A stretch of DNA of 64,000 bases from Sva-07 sp963698565 (GTDB lineage Bacteria; Actinomycetota; Acidimicrobiia; Acidimicrobiales; Ilumatobacteraceae): positions 5,097 to 69,096 of the forward strand of contig CAVORH010000029.1 in NCBI GenBank assembly GCA_963698565.1, read 5' to 3'. The notes beneath the pieces are model-generated. The model saw only the letters and a program-made list of their open reading frames with translations, ran no database searches and was not told the origin of the DNA. The position numbers and the translations under genes were made by a program. Below, one piece after another: positions 30,730 to 43,100 of the stretch (positions are counted from its first letter, which is position 1; every line of letters starts with the position of its first letter).

Positions 30730-32541
30730 TCAGCCGGAGCGCCGCTCGCCACGACGCAGCGACGGGCGCCGCCGGGCGTGCGGGAACTCCTCCGAGAAAC
30801 GCGCCTCGGCGACATCGGTCCCCACCAGCACCAGTTCGCCGGTCGACGGCAACGGCACGTCGGGATCGGGGTTGCCCACGAGCACACCGTCGCGCTCGAC
30901 CGCCACCACGTTGCACGACGTCCGACGGTGCACGTGCGCAGCGGCGAGCGTCGTGCCGGCAAGCTCCTTGGGGATCGGCGTGCGGAACACGTTGAGCCCC
31001 TGGGCGACCAACACCGTCTCGTCGCCGCGCAGGTGGTTCCAGATCGCCGCCGACCCGGTGCCCGCGTACGACAGGACGGCGTCGGCACCCGCTCGATACA
31101 GCGTCGACACGTTCCGGTCGAGCTTCGAACGCGACACGATGCGGGCATCGGGCCGCAGCCCCCGGCAGTAGCGCGTGAGATAGACGTTCACGTTGTCGTC
31201 GTGCGTGGTGATCAGGATCGCTCCGGCGTCGCCGATGCCGGCCGCCTCGAGCACCGAACGGTCCGCAGCGTCGCCGATCACGTAGTTCGCCCCCTCGCGC
31301 CGGCGCTCGGGGAGCTGTTCGACGATGACGAACTCGATCCCCTCCTCCGCGAAGGCGGCCCCGACCGCTCGACCGACCCGTCCCCCACCGATGATCACCG
31401 CACGGTTGGGCGCCGTCGAGTTCGACGAGTAGCAGGCGTCGTACGCCGCGAGCTGGTCGGCGGTACCGGCGAGGATCAGCATCGAGGACTCGGTGAGCAC
31501 GGTCTCGGCCGTGGCGATCGAGAAGTCGCCGCGACGCCACACCCCGATGATGCTCACCCCGAGCCGCTTGCGCAGTTGCGCTTCGGCCAGCGTCTTGCCC
31601 AACAGATCGGTGCCCATCGGGCTCGCCTCGGCGATCTGCAGCCCGGCGAACTCGCCGATCACGTGGCTGTGACCCGACAGACCGAACGTGCGAGCCGCCA
31701 TCGCCGATCCGAGGATCTCGCCGAGCTGCACGATGTGGTCGGCGCCGGCGATCTCGAGGATGTCGACCGAGGCCGGCGAGTTGGCACTGGCCACGATCTC
31801 GACCTCTGGGGCGATCTCACGCACCGTGAAGGCGATGTTGGTGTTGATCTGATCCGACTGCGTGGCGATCACGAGTGCCGCCTGGTCGACACGCGCGTTG
31901 CGGTAGGTGGCCGGGTCGTCGAGTGCGCCGACCATCACGTTGCGGCCCTCGTCGTGGATCAGGCCGGCCTCGCCGACGTCGTCGACGATCAGCACGTAGG
32001 GCACCTCGGCCTGGTCGGCACGCTCGATGATCGCCGCTTCGACCGGGCCGAGCTGGGTGAGCAGCAGGTGGCCCGACGTCGACGCCGGCAGGGTCCGCGG
32101 CGCCCGGCGTCGCTCGCGCTCGGTCATCCAGGGCATGAACACGAACTGGATGAAGACGAACGGGAGCATCACCAGCAGGAAGGTCGATCCGGCGAGCAGC
32201 ACGACGACCGAGAAGATGCGGCCGGCGTCGGACTCGAACGTGATGTCGCCGAACCCCAGCGTGGTCATCGTGGTGAGGGTCCAGTACACGCTGGTCGGCC
32301 ACGAGTACTGCCGGTCCTCGTACTCCATCAGCGTGTGGAAGACCGTGCTGAACACCGCCACCATCACGACGAACACCGCGGCCAGCGCGACGAACGTCTT
32401 CTGCCGACGGCGCCGTTCGGCCTGCTCCGCGGCGCGCTGGGCTCGCTCGTAGTGCTGCAGCGACCGGCCGCGGTCGTCGGGCTCCCCGACGCGTACCCGC
32501 TGGGTGACCTGGGCGATCGTGGCCCCCAACGACTTCAGCAC
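30730..32541 (-). CDS. Potassium channel with two TrkA/RCK domains
   Basis: About 603 residues from GTG 32541. After a basic N-terminus, TM1 is TFVALAAVFVVMVAVFSTVF, the pore helix and filter are YWTLTTMTTLGFGDITFESD (filter TLGFGD, a K+ selective signature), and TM2 is IFSVVVLLAGSTFLLVMLPF. The first RCK/TrkA-N domain begins SGHLLLTQLGPVEAAIIERA and lacks a clear GxGxxG; the second has RAVIIGGGRVGRAVGAAFAE, a proper Rossmann motif. A TrkA-C domain ends the protein (LVGNPDPDVPLPSTGELVLV). Two-TM-plus-tandem-RCK channels are gated by nucleotides or ions, but the ligand here is unknown. Downstream of uvrB and the microprotein gene on the same strand. Confidence 0.9.
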   Translation of the reverse strand: MLKSLGATIAQVTQRVRVGEPDDRGRSLQHYERAQRAAEQAERRRRQKTFVALAAVFVVMVAVFSTVFHTLMEYEDRQYSWPTSVYWTLTTMTTLGFGDITFESDAGRIFSVVVLLAGSTFLLVMLPFVFIQFVFMPWMTERERRRAPRTLPASTSGHLLLTQLGPVEAAIIERADQAEVPYVLIVDDVGEAGLIHDEGRNVMVGALDDPATYRNARVDQAALVIATQSDQINTNIAFTVREIAPEVEIVASANSPASVDILEIAGADHIVQLGEILGSAMAARTFGLSGHSHVIGEFAGLQIAEASPMGTDLLGKTLAEAQLRKRLGVSIIGVWRRGDFSIATAETVLTESSMLILAGTADQLAAYDACYSSNSTAPNRAVIIGGGRVGRAVGAAFAEEGIEFVIVEQLPERRREGANYVIGDAADRSVLEAAGIGDAGAILITTHDDNVNVYLTRYCRGLRPDARIVSRSKLDRNVSTLYRAGADAVLSYAGTGSAAIWNHLRGDETVLVAQGLNVFRTPIPKELAGTTLAAAHVHRRTSCNVVAVERDGVLVGNPDPDVPLPSTGELVLVGTDVAEARFSEEFPHARRRPSLRRGERRSG

Positions 32542-32671
32542 GCTCGCCTCACCGCGACGATGATGGCACGCCGCCGGCTCGCCGGCTGCCCCGGCCTCGC
32601 ACGTTCGGTGGGCGTCGGCAGTGGAGGGCGATCGTGGTCGCTCGACCGGAACGATCGAGCGGATACCGACC

Positions 32672-32875
32672 TCAGAGCGTGAGAACGAGCAGGCCGAACA
32701 CGGCAAGGATCCCGATCAGACCGATCGCGATCATCTTGCCGGTCGAGCCGAATTCGACCGCCTTGTGGGTCTCGTGCTCCCACTGCTCGTTGGCCGGCGA
32801 ACCGACCTTCGGGAGGTGCTTGGGCTTCTCGTGGCCCTTGCGAGGCTTGCTGCTGCTGCTTCCCACGGCGGGCAC
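32672..32875 (-). CDS. 67-residue tail-anchored membrane microprotein, coupled to uvrB
   Basis: Starts with GTG one nucleotide after the uvrB stop codon. The N-terminal 30 residues are very basic (SSSSKPRKGHEKPKHLPKVG), a short polar part follows (NEQWEHETHKAVEFGS), and the C-terminus is a single hydrophobic helix (MIAIGLIGILAVFGLLVLTL), so it should sit in the membrane with the basic end in the cytosol. No family was recognised. The stop-start spacing means it is almost certainly translated from the uvrB transcript and so should be SOS induced with it. Confidence 0.75.
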   Translation of the reverse strand: MPAVGSSSSKPRKGHEKPKHLPKVGSPANEQWEHETHKAVEFGSTGKMIAIGLIGILAVFGLLVLTL

Positions 32876-32876
32876 G

Positions 32877-34997
<2,121 letters not shown>

Positions 34998-35012
34998 GGC
35001 ATGTTACCGAAG

Positions 35013-35024
35013 GAACACCTGTTC
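35013..35024. promoter_or_regulatory. LexA (SOS) box upstream of uvrB
   Basis: GAAC-ACCT-GTTC at 35013-35024 is a perfect match to the actinobacterial/Bacillus LexA core. It lies 15 bp upstream of the uvrB ATG and 98 bp from the divergent uvrD2-like start, so it may control both genes. Confidence 0.85.
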
Positions 35025-35044
35025 GCCAGCCCGAACACCCGCGA

Positions 35045-35086
35045 GCGATGAGCGAATCAACCGGATACGGGGCGTTCGCTCATCGC
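35045..35086. repeat. Dispersed intergenic palindrome (copy 9, single)
   Basis: Arms GCGATGAGCGAA and TTCGCTCATCGC are perfect; the inner part (CAACCGGATACGGGGCG) pairs only partly. Unlike the other copies it lies between two divergent genes (uvrB and uvrD2-like), which argues against the family being simple terminators. Confidence 0.95.
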
Positions 35087-35121
35087 GGGACGGGGGAGGG
35101 CGGAACTCGTACAGTTGCGGG

Positions 35122-37029
35122 GTGGACGTGGATGCCCTGATCGCCGACCTCGACGCGGATCAGCGTGCGGCGGTCACGACCGAGTCGCAGCTCGTCGCGG
35201 TGATCGCCGGCGCCGGCTCGGGCAAGACCCGGGTGCTGACCCGTCGGATCGCCTACCGCATCGCCATCGGAACCGCGGACGCCCGACACACCCTCGCGCT
35301 CACCTTCACCCGCGAAGCCGCCGGCGAGATGCGGCGGCGGCTGCACCGCCTCGGGCTGCGCGACCACGTGGAAGCCGGCACGTTCCACTCGGTGATGCTC
35401 GGCATCCTCAAGCAGCGGTGGGCCGACACCGAACAGCGTCCGCTCACCGTGGTGTCCGACCGCCGCCGCCTGCTCAGCGACTCGATCGACGCCGGCGATC
35501 GACGACAGCTCGCCGCGTTCCTCGCCGAGATCGACTGGGCATCGGCACGAGGGATCGACGCCGGGTCCTACCCGTCCGCAGCTCGCCGGGCCCAGCGACG
35601 CCCATCGCCGGGCATCGACCGGTGCGCCGAGGCCTACACGGCATTCCAGACGCTCAAGCGGCGGCGCGGCGTGATCGACTTCGACGACGTGCTCGCCCAC
35701 ACCGTTCGCGACCTGCGCCGCGACGGCGAGTTCGCCGACACGGTCCGCTGGCGGTTCCGGCACCTCCTCGTCGACGAGGCCCAGGACCTCAACCCGCTCC
35801 AGCACGCGCTGGTCGATCTCCTGCGGGCCGGACGGGACGACATCTTCCTCGTCGGCGATCCGTCGCAGGCGGTGTACGGCTTCAACGGGGCGGATCCGAG
35901 CCTGCTCGTCGACGTCGAGACGCGCTTTCCGGGCGTCGAGATCATCCGACTTCCGGTGAACCACCGCAGCACACCACAGATCGTCGCCGCCGGCGTCCAC
36001 GTCCTCGCCACCAGCGGCCAACCGAGCGGGCTCGTGTCGAACCGCGCCGATGGACCGCTGGTCGAGCAACTGGTCGCCGACGACGAACTCGACGAGGCGA
36101 AGCGGGCAGCACACTTCGTCCTGCGGTGCGATCCCAACCTCGTGCGCACCGGCGAGATCGCCGTCCTCGCCCGCACCAACGCGCAGCTCCCCGGCTTCGC
36201 GGAGGCGCTCGAACGGGTCGGCATCGCCGTTCGTCGATCGGCCACCGCGTCGGGATCCCCGCTCCAGGTGGCCGTCCGCCAGGCGGCAGCGCTGGGGTCA
36301 CCTTCACGACTACGGGGGTGGGCGCACGACATCCTCGAGGCTCCGGAGGAGACGAGCAGCCCCGATGTCTCCACCGGCTCCCCTGACCGGACCGGCGACG
36401 TCGAACCGGAGCGACGCGTCGCTGCAGCAGTGCTCGACTTCCTCCGCGAACAGCCACGCGGCGACGGCGCCACCTTCAGGGCCTGGGTGGCGACCACCAA
36501 CCCGTTCGACGATGCCTCCACCGACGGTGTCGACGTCCTCACCTTCCACGGCGCGAAGGGTCGCGAGTGGCACACGGTGATCGTCACCGGAGTGGAGAGC
36601 AGTCTCGTCCCGCACAAGTCGGCGACCACCGCCGAGGCACGCGCGGAGGAGGCCCGGCTGCTCTACGTCGCGTTCACCCGCGCCACCGATCACCTGCTCG
36701 TCAGCCGTGCCGCCCGGCGAGGCGGATACGCCCGCACCATCAGCCCGTTCATCGACGACATCGATCTCGACGACAAGCCGCCCGCTCCCCCGCCGCGCCG
36801 TGTTCGGGCCCGCACCGATCCACTGATCCAGTCGCTGCGCGCCTGGCGCGACGACGCCGCCCGCCGGGCCGACATCCTCCCGGTCCAGCTCTGCAGCGAC
36901 CGAGACCTCAAGGCGATCGCAGCAGCCAAGCCCACCACGGTCGACGAACTCGTCGAGGCCACGTCGTTCGGCCTGATGACCGCCGAGAAGCTCGCACCGC
37001 AGATCGTCGAGATCGTCCGCTCGGCCTGA
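35122..37029 (+). CDS. UvrD2-like superfamily I DNA helicase with HRDC domain
   Basis: ATP-dependent 3'-5' DNA helicase of the UvrD/PcrA family, 635 residues from GTG 35122 (VDVDALIADLDADQRAAVTT); the open frame upstream crosses a palindrome and the uvrB start. Motifs: Walker A AGAGSGKTRVLTRRI, Ia ALTFTREAAGEMRRR, II LLVDEAQDLNPLQ, III FLVGDPSQAVYGFNGADP, IV INHRST-like LPVNHRSTPQI, V VLTFHGAKGREWHTVIVTGV, VI LLYVAFTRATDHLLVS. The C-terminal 65 residues (ILPVQLCSDRDLKAIAAAKP, then TTVDELVEATSFGLMTAEKL) form an HRDC domain, as in mycobacterial UvrD2. It is divergent from uvrB and may share its SOS control. Confidence 0.93.
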   Translation: MDVDALIADLDADQRAAVTTESQLVAVIAGAGSGKTRVLTRRIAYRIAIGTADARHTLALTFTREAAGEMRRRLHRLGLRDHVEAGTFHSVMLGILKQRWADTEQRPLTVVSDRRRLLSDSIDAGDRRQLAAFLAEIDWASARGIDAGSYPSAARRAQRRPSPGIDRCAEAYTAFQTLKRRRGVIDFDDVLAHTVRDLRRDGEFADTVRWRFRHLLVDEAQDLNPLQHALVDLLRAGRDDIFLVGDPSQAVYGFNGADPSLLVDVETRFPGVEIIRLPVNHRSTPQIVAAGVHVLATSGQPSGLVSNRADGPLVEQLVADDELDEAKRAAHFVLRCDPNLVRTGEIAVLARTNAQLPGFAEALERVGIAVRRSATASGSPLQVAVRQAAALGSPSRLRGWAHDILEAPEETSSPDVSTGSPDRTGDVEPERRVAAAVLDFLREQPRGDGATFRAWVATTNPFDDASTDGVDVLTFHGAKGREWHTVIVTGVESSLVPHKSATTAEARAEEARLLYVAFTRATDHLLVSRAARRGGYARTISPFIDDIDLDDKPPAPPPRRVRARTDPLIQSLRAWRDDAARRADILPVQLCSDRDLKAIAAAKPTTVDELVEATSFGLMTAEKLAPQIVEIVRSA

Positions 37030-37055
37030 CGGCGGCGCGTTCGCAGGGCCGGGAT

Positions 37056-37829
37056 TCAGTCGGCGAGATCGACGATGACCGGTGCGTGATCGCTCGGCTG
37101 TTTGCCCTTGCGGGCGTTGCGATCGACGACGCACCATTCAGCTCGGGCCACGACCGACGCGGAGCACATCAGCAGGTCGATGCGCATGCCACGCCCCTGG
37201 TGGAAGTCGCCGCCTCGGTAGTCCCACCACGAGTACACCCGATCGTCGGCGTGTTGCTGACGGAACACGTCGACGAGACCCCACCGCTCCAGTGCCGCCA
37301 ACCGATCCCGTTCGGCATCGCTGACGTGGGTGGCGCCGACGAGCTTCGACGGATCGTGGACATCACGGTCGTCGGGCGCGATGTTGTAGTCGCCGCCGAC
37401 GATCACGTCCCGTCCCGGATCGGTGTCGGCATCGAGATGGGCGACCAATCGATCGAGCCACGACAGCTTGTACGTGTAGTGATCGTCGTCCAGCGAGCGA
37501 CCGTTCGGGACGTACACGCTGCTCACGCGCACCCCGCCGCACGTCGCGGTGATGATCCGTGCGTCGGGATCGGGCTCCACGTCACCCGCGAAGTTCGTGA
37601 CGACATCGTCGATGCCGACCTTCGACAGGATGGCGACGCCGTTCCACTGACCCTGGCCGTAGTGAGCGCTCGAATACCCGAGCGCCTCGAACGAGAGCGC
37701 CGGGAACGCGTCGTCGGCCAGCTTGGTCTCCTGGAGCAGCAGCACGTCGGGCTGCACCTCGCTGACCCACTCCTCCACGCGCTCCTGGCGGGCGCGCAAG
37801 GAGTTGACGTTCCACGTGACGACGCGCAT
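37056..37829 (-). CDS. xthA: Exodeoxyribonuclease III
   Basis: AP endonuclease and 3' exonuclease of base-excision repair (Exo III/AP endonuclease 1 family). The 257 residues from ATG 37829 show the metal- and DNA-binding motifs MRVVTWNVNSLRAR, DVLLLQETKLADD (catalytic Glu), VPNGRSLDDDHYTYKLSWL, VIVGGDYNIAPDDRDV and the C-terminal SDHAPVIVDL (catalytic His). The start lies 1 nt after the stop of the NYN-S1 gene, so the two form a coupled operon. It is convergent with the uvrD2-like gene (26 bp). Confidence 0.97.
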   Translation of the reverse strand: MRVVTWNVNSLRARQERVEEWVSEVQPDVLLLQETKLADDAFPALSFEALGYSSAHYGQGQWNGVAILSKVGIDDVVTNFAGDVEPDPDARIITATCGGVRVSSVYVPNGRSLDDDHYTYKLSWLDRLVAHLDADTDPGRDVIVGGDYNIAPDDRDVHDPSKLVGATHVSDAERDRLAALERWGLVDVFRQQHADDRVYSWWDYRGGDFHQGRGMRIDLLMCSASVVARAEWCVVDRNARKGKQPSDHAPVIVDLAD

Positions 37830-37830
37830 G

Positions 37831-39243
37831 TCAGTTGTCGGCCGGCCCTGCCGCCGCCTTCTTCGCCGGAGCCTTCTTGGCGGCCGGCTTCTTCGCGGGT
37901 GCCTTCTTCGCCGCAGCCTTCTTCGCCGGTGCCTTCTTCGCCGCAGCCTTCTTCGCGGGCGCCTTCTTCGCGGGTGCCTTCTTCGCCGGAGCCTTCTTCG
38001 CCGGAGCCTTCTTCGCGGTCGCCTTCTTCGCCGGCTGCCTTCTTCGCCGGAGCCTTCTTCGCCGCGGCCTTCTTCGCCGGCGCCTTCTTCGCGGGAGCCT
38101 TCTTGGCCGCGGCCTTCTTCGCCGGAGCCGTCTTCTTCGCAGACGCTCGTTTCGCCCTCGAACGCTTCGTCGGCCCGCCGTCGTCGGGCGTCACCGTGTC
38201 GGGACCCTGCTGGTCGGCCGGCACCTCCGCGGCGCCCTCCTCCACCTGCTCCTGCTGTGCCGCGGCGATCGCCACCTGGGCCATGTCGGGTACCGCGCAA
38301 TCGATACTGCGGCGCTGCGGCGCGAAGCTGACCACCACGAGGGTCACCGATTCGCCGAGCTTCATGACCTTACGGGCGCTCGGCGGGGGCGGGTCGGCCA
38401 TCAGCCGCAGGGGGACGTAGCCGCGTACGCCGTTCTCGCCGATCGAGATGTACGCCCCGTGCGACGAGTACGACTCGACGGTGCCGTTGACGCTGGTTCC
38501 CACCGGATGATGCTCGACGAACTCGAGGAACGGCATCAACTCGTTGACGGTTTCGCCGGCCTTCGGCGCACTCTGGCGCGCCCCCGACTTGCGCTGCTTC
38601 TGCGCCGGGGCCGCGGTGGTCTCGTCGTCGGTCGTCTTCGCCCGGCTCGGCGGCGGGGTCTTCGGGACCGGCATCGGCTGGTTGGCCGCCTCGCTCCCCT
38701 TGCGTCCGGTGCGCTTGTCCCTGTCCCTGTCCCTGTCCTGTCCTTGTCGTTGTCCTTCTTGGAACCACGACGGCCCGAACCCTTCGAACTGGTCGCCTTG
38801 CGGCTCACCGGTCCACGCACGGGCACCCGGTCGACGAACACCCATCCGACGTGCGGCACCGGCTTGCCGCCGATGAGCCGTCCCTCGTCGAAGAGCCACT
38901 CGTAGTCGGCATGGAACTCCTGGAAGGAGTCGTTCGACAGGATCGACGCGTTCGACTTCTGTGCGATCGCGAGGACGAAGGCATCGCCTCGTCCGACGGC
39001 GCCGGCGGGAGGGGCGACGAGTTCGTTGTTGGAGATGCCCTCCTCGAACTCCTTCACCTCCTTCTTGTCGATTCGATGCCCGAACGTGGCGTCGACGACA
39101 ACCGTGATCGCCGTGTCGGGGTACTCCTCCATGAAGCTCATCACCGCCTCGCTGAGCTGGGCGAGGCTGGGCAGCGAGCGTCCCTCGGTGGCGATGTTGG
39201 ACCCGTCGACCACGACGTGGGCTGGTCCCCTGGATGATGTCAT
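37831..39243 (-). CDS. NYN-domain RNase-like protein with S1 domain and Lys/Ala/Pro tail (two frameshifts)
   Basis: Start ATG 39243 (MTSSRGPAHVVVDGSNIATE) with site AGGAACGAG. Residues about 8-150 are a Zc3h12a-like NYN/PIN-type ribonuclease domain: acidic residues in VVVDGSNIA, VVVDATFG, GRGDAFVLAIA and ILSNDSF. A charged (DR)n linker follows, then an S1 RNA-binding domain (GTSVNGTVESYSSHGAYISI; GENGVRGYVPLRL), then about 18 copies of KKA[AP]A to the stop AGPADN. The reading frame shifts at 38733-38743 (one G missing in minus-strand GACAGG hexamer repeats) and back at 38030-38036 (one extra base in the KKAPA repeats), so start and end are in the same frame. Predicted role: RNA processing or decay on nucleic acid bound by the basic tail. 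Coupled to xthA. Confidence 0.8.
37850..38135. repeat. 15-bp coding minisatellite encoding KKAPA/KKAAA units
   Basis: About 18 tandem units of GCCTTCTTCGCCGGA (plus strand), with variation at positions 9-15, encode Lys-Lys-Ala-[Pro/Ala]-Ala on the minus strand. One unit near 38030-38036 is out of register by one base. The tail resembles those of actinobacterial HupB and other histone-H1-like DNA-binding proteins. Confidence 0.9.
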
Positions 39244-39335
39244 TGCTTCTCGTTCCTGAGTCGGTTGGGGCACGCCGCACGTCTCGAGACTTCGATGACG
39301 TCGGCTGCCGCGGTGCCATCGTAGGCTCGCCGGTC

Positions 39336-39953
39336 ATGATCCGAGCAGTGCTCTGGGATTTCGGTGGCGTGATCCTCTCCAGTCCCTTCGAGGCGTTCAA
39401 CCGGTACGAGGCGGCCAACGGCCTCCCACTCGACTTCATCCGGTCGGTCAACGCGACCGATCCCGACACGAATGCGTGGGCCCTGCTCGAACGCAACGAC
39501 GTGTCGCCGCAGGACTTCGACGCACTGTTCGCCGATGAATCAGCGGCGCTCGGTCACCGGATTCCCGGCGCCGACGTGCTCGGGCTCCTGTCGGGCGAGA
39601 TCCGCCCCGAGATGGTGACCGCCCTCGACCGCGTGATCCGCGCCGGCTACCGCACCGCCTGCCTCACGAACAACGTGGTCGGTGGCGAACAGCGCATGGA
39701 CGTCGGCGACGTGATGGTGATGTTCGACCACATCGTCGAGTCGAGCAAGGTCGGCTGCCGCAAGCCCGAACAGCGGTTCTACGAGATCGCCTGCGAGCTG
39801 GTCGGCGTCGAGCCGACGGAGTGCGTGTTCCTCGACGATCTCGGCATCAACCTCAAGCCGGCCAAGGCGATGGGCATGACCACCATCAAGGTCGGCGCCG
39901 CCGATCAGGCGATCGCCGACCTCGAACGCGTGCTCGGCATCCCGCTCCGTTGA
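39336..39953 (+). CDS. HAD-superfamily hydrolase
   Basis: 205 residues from ATG 39336. The family motifs are I VLWDFGGVILSS (the second Asp of DxD is replaced by Gly, as in the epoxide-hydrolase N-terminal/acyl-CoA dehydrogenase-linked and haloacid-like subclasses), II CLTNNVV, III KPEQRFYEIACELVGV and IV CVFLDDLGINLKPAKAMGMT. The helical cap is between residues 20 and 90. The substrate is unknown, probably a small phosphorylated or halogenated compound. It is convergent with kgd, with two palindromes between them, and divergent from the NYN-S1 gene. Confidence 0.85.
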   Translation: MIRAVLWDFGGVILSSPFEAFNRYEAANGLPLDFIRSVNATDPDTNAWALLERNDVSPQDFDALFADESAALGHRIPGADVLGLLSGEIRPEMVTALDRVIRAGYRTACLTNNVVGGEQRMDVGDVMVMFDHIVESSKVGCRKPEQRFYEIACELVGVEPTECVFLDDLGINLKPAKAMGMTTIKVGAADQAIADLERVLGIPLR

Positions 39954-39969
39954 CGTCCACCCCACCCCA

Positions 39970-40071
39970 GCGATGAGCGAACCCACCACAGAGCGGGCTC
40001 TCGCTCATCGCAACCGGCAGACCACCCGAGCGATGAGCGAACCCACTACATCAAGGGCTCTCGCTCATCGC
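39970..40071. repeat. Pair of dispersed intergenic palindromes (copies 10 and 11)
   Basis: Copies lie at 39970-40011 and 40030-40071, between the convergent HAD and kgd genes. The outer arms are perfect (GCGATGAGCGA / TCGCTCATCGC). The inner parts (ACCACAGAGCGGG, ACTACATCAAGGG) have largely lost pairing, unlike copies 1-4. Confidence 0.95.
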
Positions 40072-40100
40072 AACGCGGCGGGCGGGCGAACCGGACCGCC

Positions 40101-43100
40101 TCAGAGGTTGCGGAAGGTGCGCTCCATCAGGTCGGCGAGCTCCTGGTCGTGGATCGCCTTGGAGCCGGTGGCGGGACTGCCCGATTCGACGCGGGCGACG
40201 TGGTGCAGGTCGTACCCCCGCTCCTTCACGCGCCAGGTGTTGGCCTCGATGAACCGCCAGGCGCCCATGTTCTCGGGCTCCTCCTGCAGCCAGCGCAGCT
40301 CGCGGGCATTGGGATACTTCTCGAGGATCCCGAGCATCTGCTCGGTCGGCAACGGATAGAGCTGCTCCACTCGCACGACCGCGACCGGTGCACCGAGGCG
40401 ATCGCGCTCGTCGATCGCGTCCCACGCCACCTTGCCGGAGCAGAACACGATGCGCCTCACGGCGTCGGCGTCGATCGCGCCCGGGTCGTCGAGGATCTCC
40501 TGGAACGACCCGTGGGTCAACTCGTCGACCGTCGACCGGGTCTGCTTCATGCGCAGGCCCTGCTTGGGGCTGAACACGATCAGCGGGGTACGGCGTTCGG
40601 AGTGGACCTGGCGGCGCAACAGGTGGAAGTAGTTCGCCGCCGTGGTCGTGTTGACGACCTGCATGTTGTCCTCGGCGGCGAGGGTCATGAACCGCTCGAT
40701 ACGCGCCGAGCTGTGCTCCGGGCCCTGGCCCTCGTAGCCGTGTGGGAGCAGCAGCACGACGCCGTTCTGCTGGTCCCACTTGTCCTCGGCGGCCACGATG
40801 TACTGGTCGATGACGATCTGAGCGCCGTTGATGAAGTCACCGAACTGTGCTTCCCACATCACCAGCGCTTCGGGATTGGCGTGCGAGTACCCGTACTCGA
40901 AGCCGAGCGCCGCGTACTCCGACAGCAGCGAGTCGAACACCCAGAAGTGAGCCTCGGCACCGAGATCGTCGAGCGGGATCCATGCATCACCGGTCTCGAA
41001 GTCGATCAGCGCGGCGTGACGTTGACTGAACGTGCCGCGCCGCGAGTCCTGGCCCGCCAACCGCACCGGGTGACCTTCGAGGACCAGGGACCCGATCGCC
41101 AGGGCCTCGGCGGTGGCCCAGTCGACCTCGCCCTCGTCGTACAGCGCCGCACGGCCGTCGAACTGGCGGCCGAGCTTCGGGTGGATCGTGAAACCCTCCG
41201 GGTACTCGGTGAGCTTCGCGAAGACCCGGTCGAGCGTCGGCCGTTCGACGCCGGTCGGGATGTGCGGCAGCACACCGAGCGGCCGCGGCGGCTTGGGGAC
41301 CTTGATGGCGGTCGGTGCCTGCGAACGGGTCTCGTCGAGCGCGACCTGGAGCTTGCCCTGGTAGTCGGCCAGCGCCTGCTCGGCCTCCTCGACGGTGATG
41401 TCGCCACGACGGACCAGCGACTCGACGTAGAGCTTGCGCACGCTGCGCCGCTCGGAGATCGCCTTGTACATCAGCGGCTGGGTGTAGCTCGGATCGTCGC
41501 CCTCGTTGTGGCCGTGACGGCGGTAGCACACCATGTCGATCACGACGTCCTTGTGGAACCGCTGGCGGTACTCCCACGCAAGTTGAGCCGCTCGGACGCA
41601 GGCCTCGGGGTCGTCGCCGTTGACGTGGAAGATCGGCGCCTGGATCGTCTTGGCGACATCGGAGCAGTACAGCGACGACCGCGCGTACTGCGGTGCGGTG
41701 GTGAAGCCGATCTGGTTGTTGATGATCAGGTGGATCGTGCCACCGATCCGGTAGCCACCGATGTCGCTCATCGCGAGCGACTCGGCCACGACGCCCTGGC
41801 CGGCGAATGCGGCGTCGCCGTGGATCAGCACCGGCAACACGCTGAACGATCCCGGTGGATCGATCTGGTCCTGGACGGCTCGCACCATGCCCATCACGAT
41901 CGGTCCGACCGTCTCGAGGTGGCTCGGGTTGGCGGCGAGTTCGATCGCGACATCGGCACCCGACGGGCTGACGTACTTGCCCTTCATGCCCAAGTGGTAC
42001 TTGACGTCGCCGGAGCCCTGCACCGACGACGGATCGATGTGACCCTCGAACTCCGAGAAGATCGCCTCGTAGCTCTTGCCCATGATGTTCGAGAGCACGT
42101 TGAGTCGGCCCCGATGGGCCATCCCGAGCACGGCGGCGTCGAAGCTCGCGTCGGCAGCGTTGGACAGGATCTCGTCGAGCACGGGAATCGCCGACTCGGC
42201 GCCTTCGATGCCGAAGCGCTTGGTGCCGACGTACTTCGTGGCGAGGAACTTCTCGAACGACTCAGCGGCGTTCAACCGCTCGAGGATGCGGTGCTTGCGC
42301 TCCTTCGAGTACTCCTCGACGCGACCCTCGAACCGCTCCTGGATCCACTGCTGTTCGTCGGTGTTCTGGATGTGCATGTACTCGACGCCGATCGTGCGGC
42401 AGTACGCGTCGCGCAACACCCCGAGCAGATCGCCGAGGCGCATCTTGGGCACGCCGCCGACGCCGTCGGTGAGGAACTGGCGATCGAGATCCCAGATCGT
42501 GAGGCCGTACGTGGCGGGATCGAGCTCCTTGGGTGTCAACGGCTCCTTCCAGCGCAGCGGGTCGAGATCGGCCATCAGGTGCCCGCGAACGCGGTAGACA
42601 CGGATCAGCTTGGCGACCGCCATCTGCTTGGCGAGCATCGCATCTTCGCGATCCATCGGGTTGGTGTCGGGCCGCCACTTGACCGCCTCGTAGGGCATGT
42701 CGAGGGCATGGAAGATGTCCTCGTAGAAGTCGTGCTCACCGAGCAGCAGCTCGTGCACACGCTTCAGGAACATCCCGGACTCCGCGCCCTGGATGATGCG
42801 GTGGTCGTACGTGCTGGTGACGGTGACCACCTTGCTGACACCGATCGAGCTGAGGCTCGAACGGTCGGTGCCTTCGAACTCGGCCGGGTAGTCGATGCTC
42901 CCGACACCGACGATCACCGCCTGGCCCGGCATCAATCGGGGCACCGACTGGACGGTGCCGATCGTGCCCGGGTTCGTGAGGCTGACGTTGGCGCCCATGA
43001 AGTCGTCGACGGTGAGCTTGTTGGTCTTGACCTTGCGGATGATCTCCTCGTAGGCAGCGAGGAAACCGGCGAAGTCGAGCGTGTCGGCGTCGCGCAACAC

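Noticed and set aside
28431..31148. 905-residue minus-strand open frame over the large membrane protein
   Set aside because: Pro/Ala/Thr/Arg-rich shadow with no domain; the plus-strand protein has clear transmembrane periodicity.
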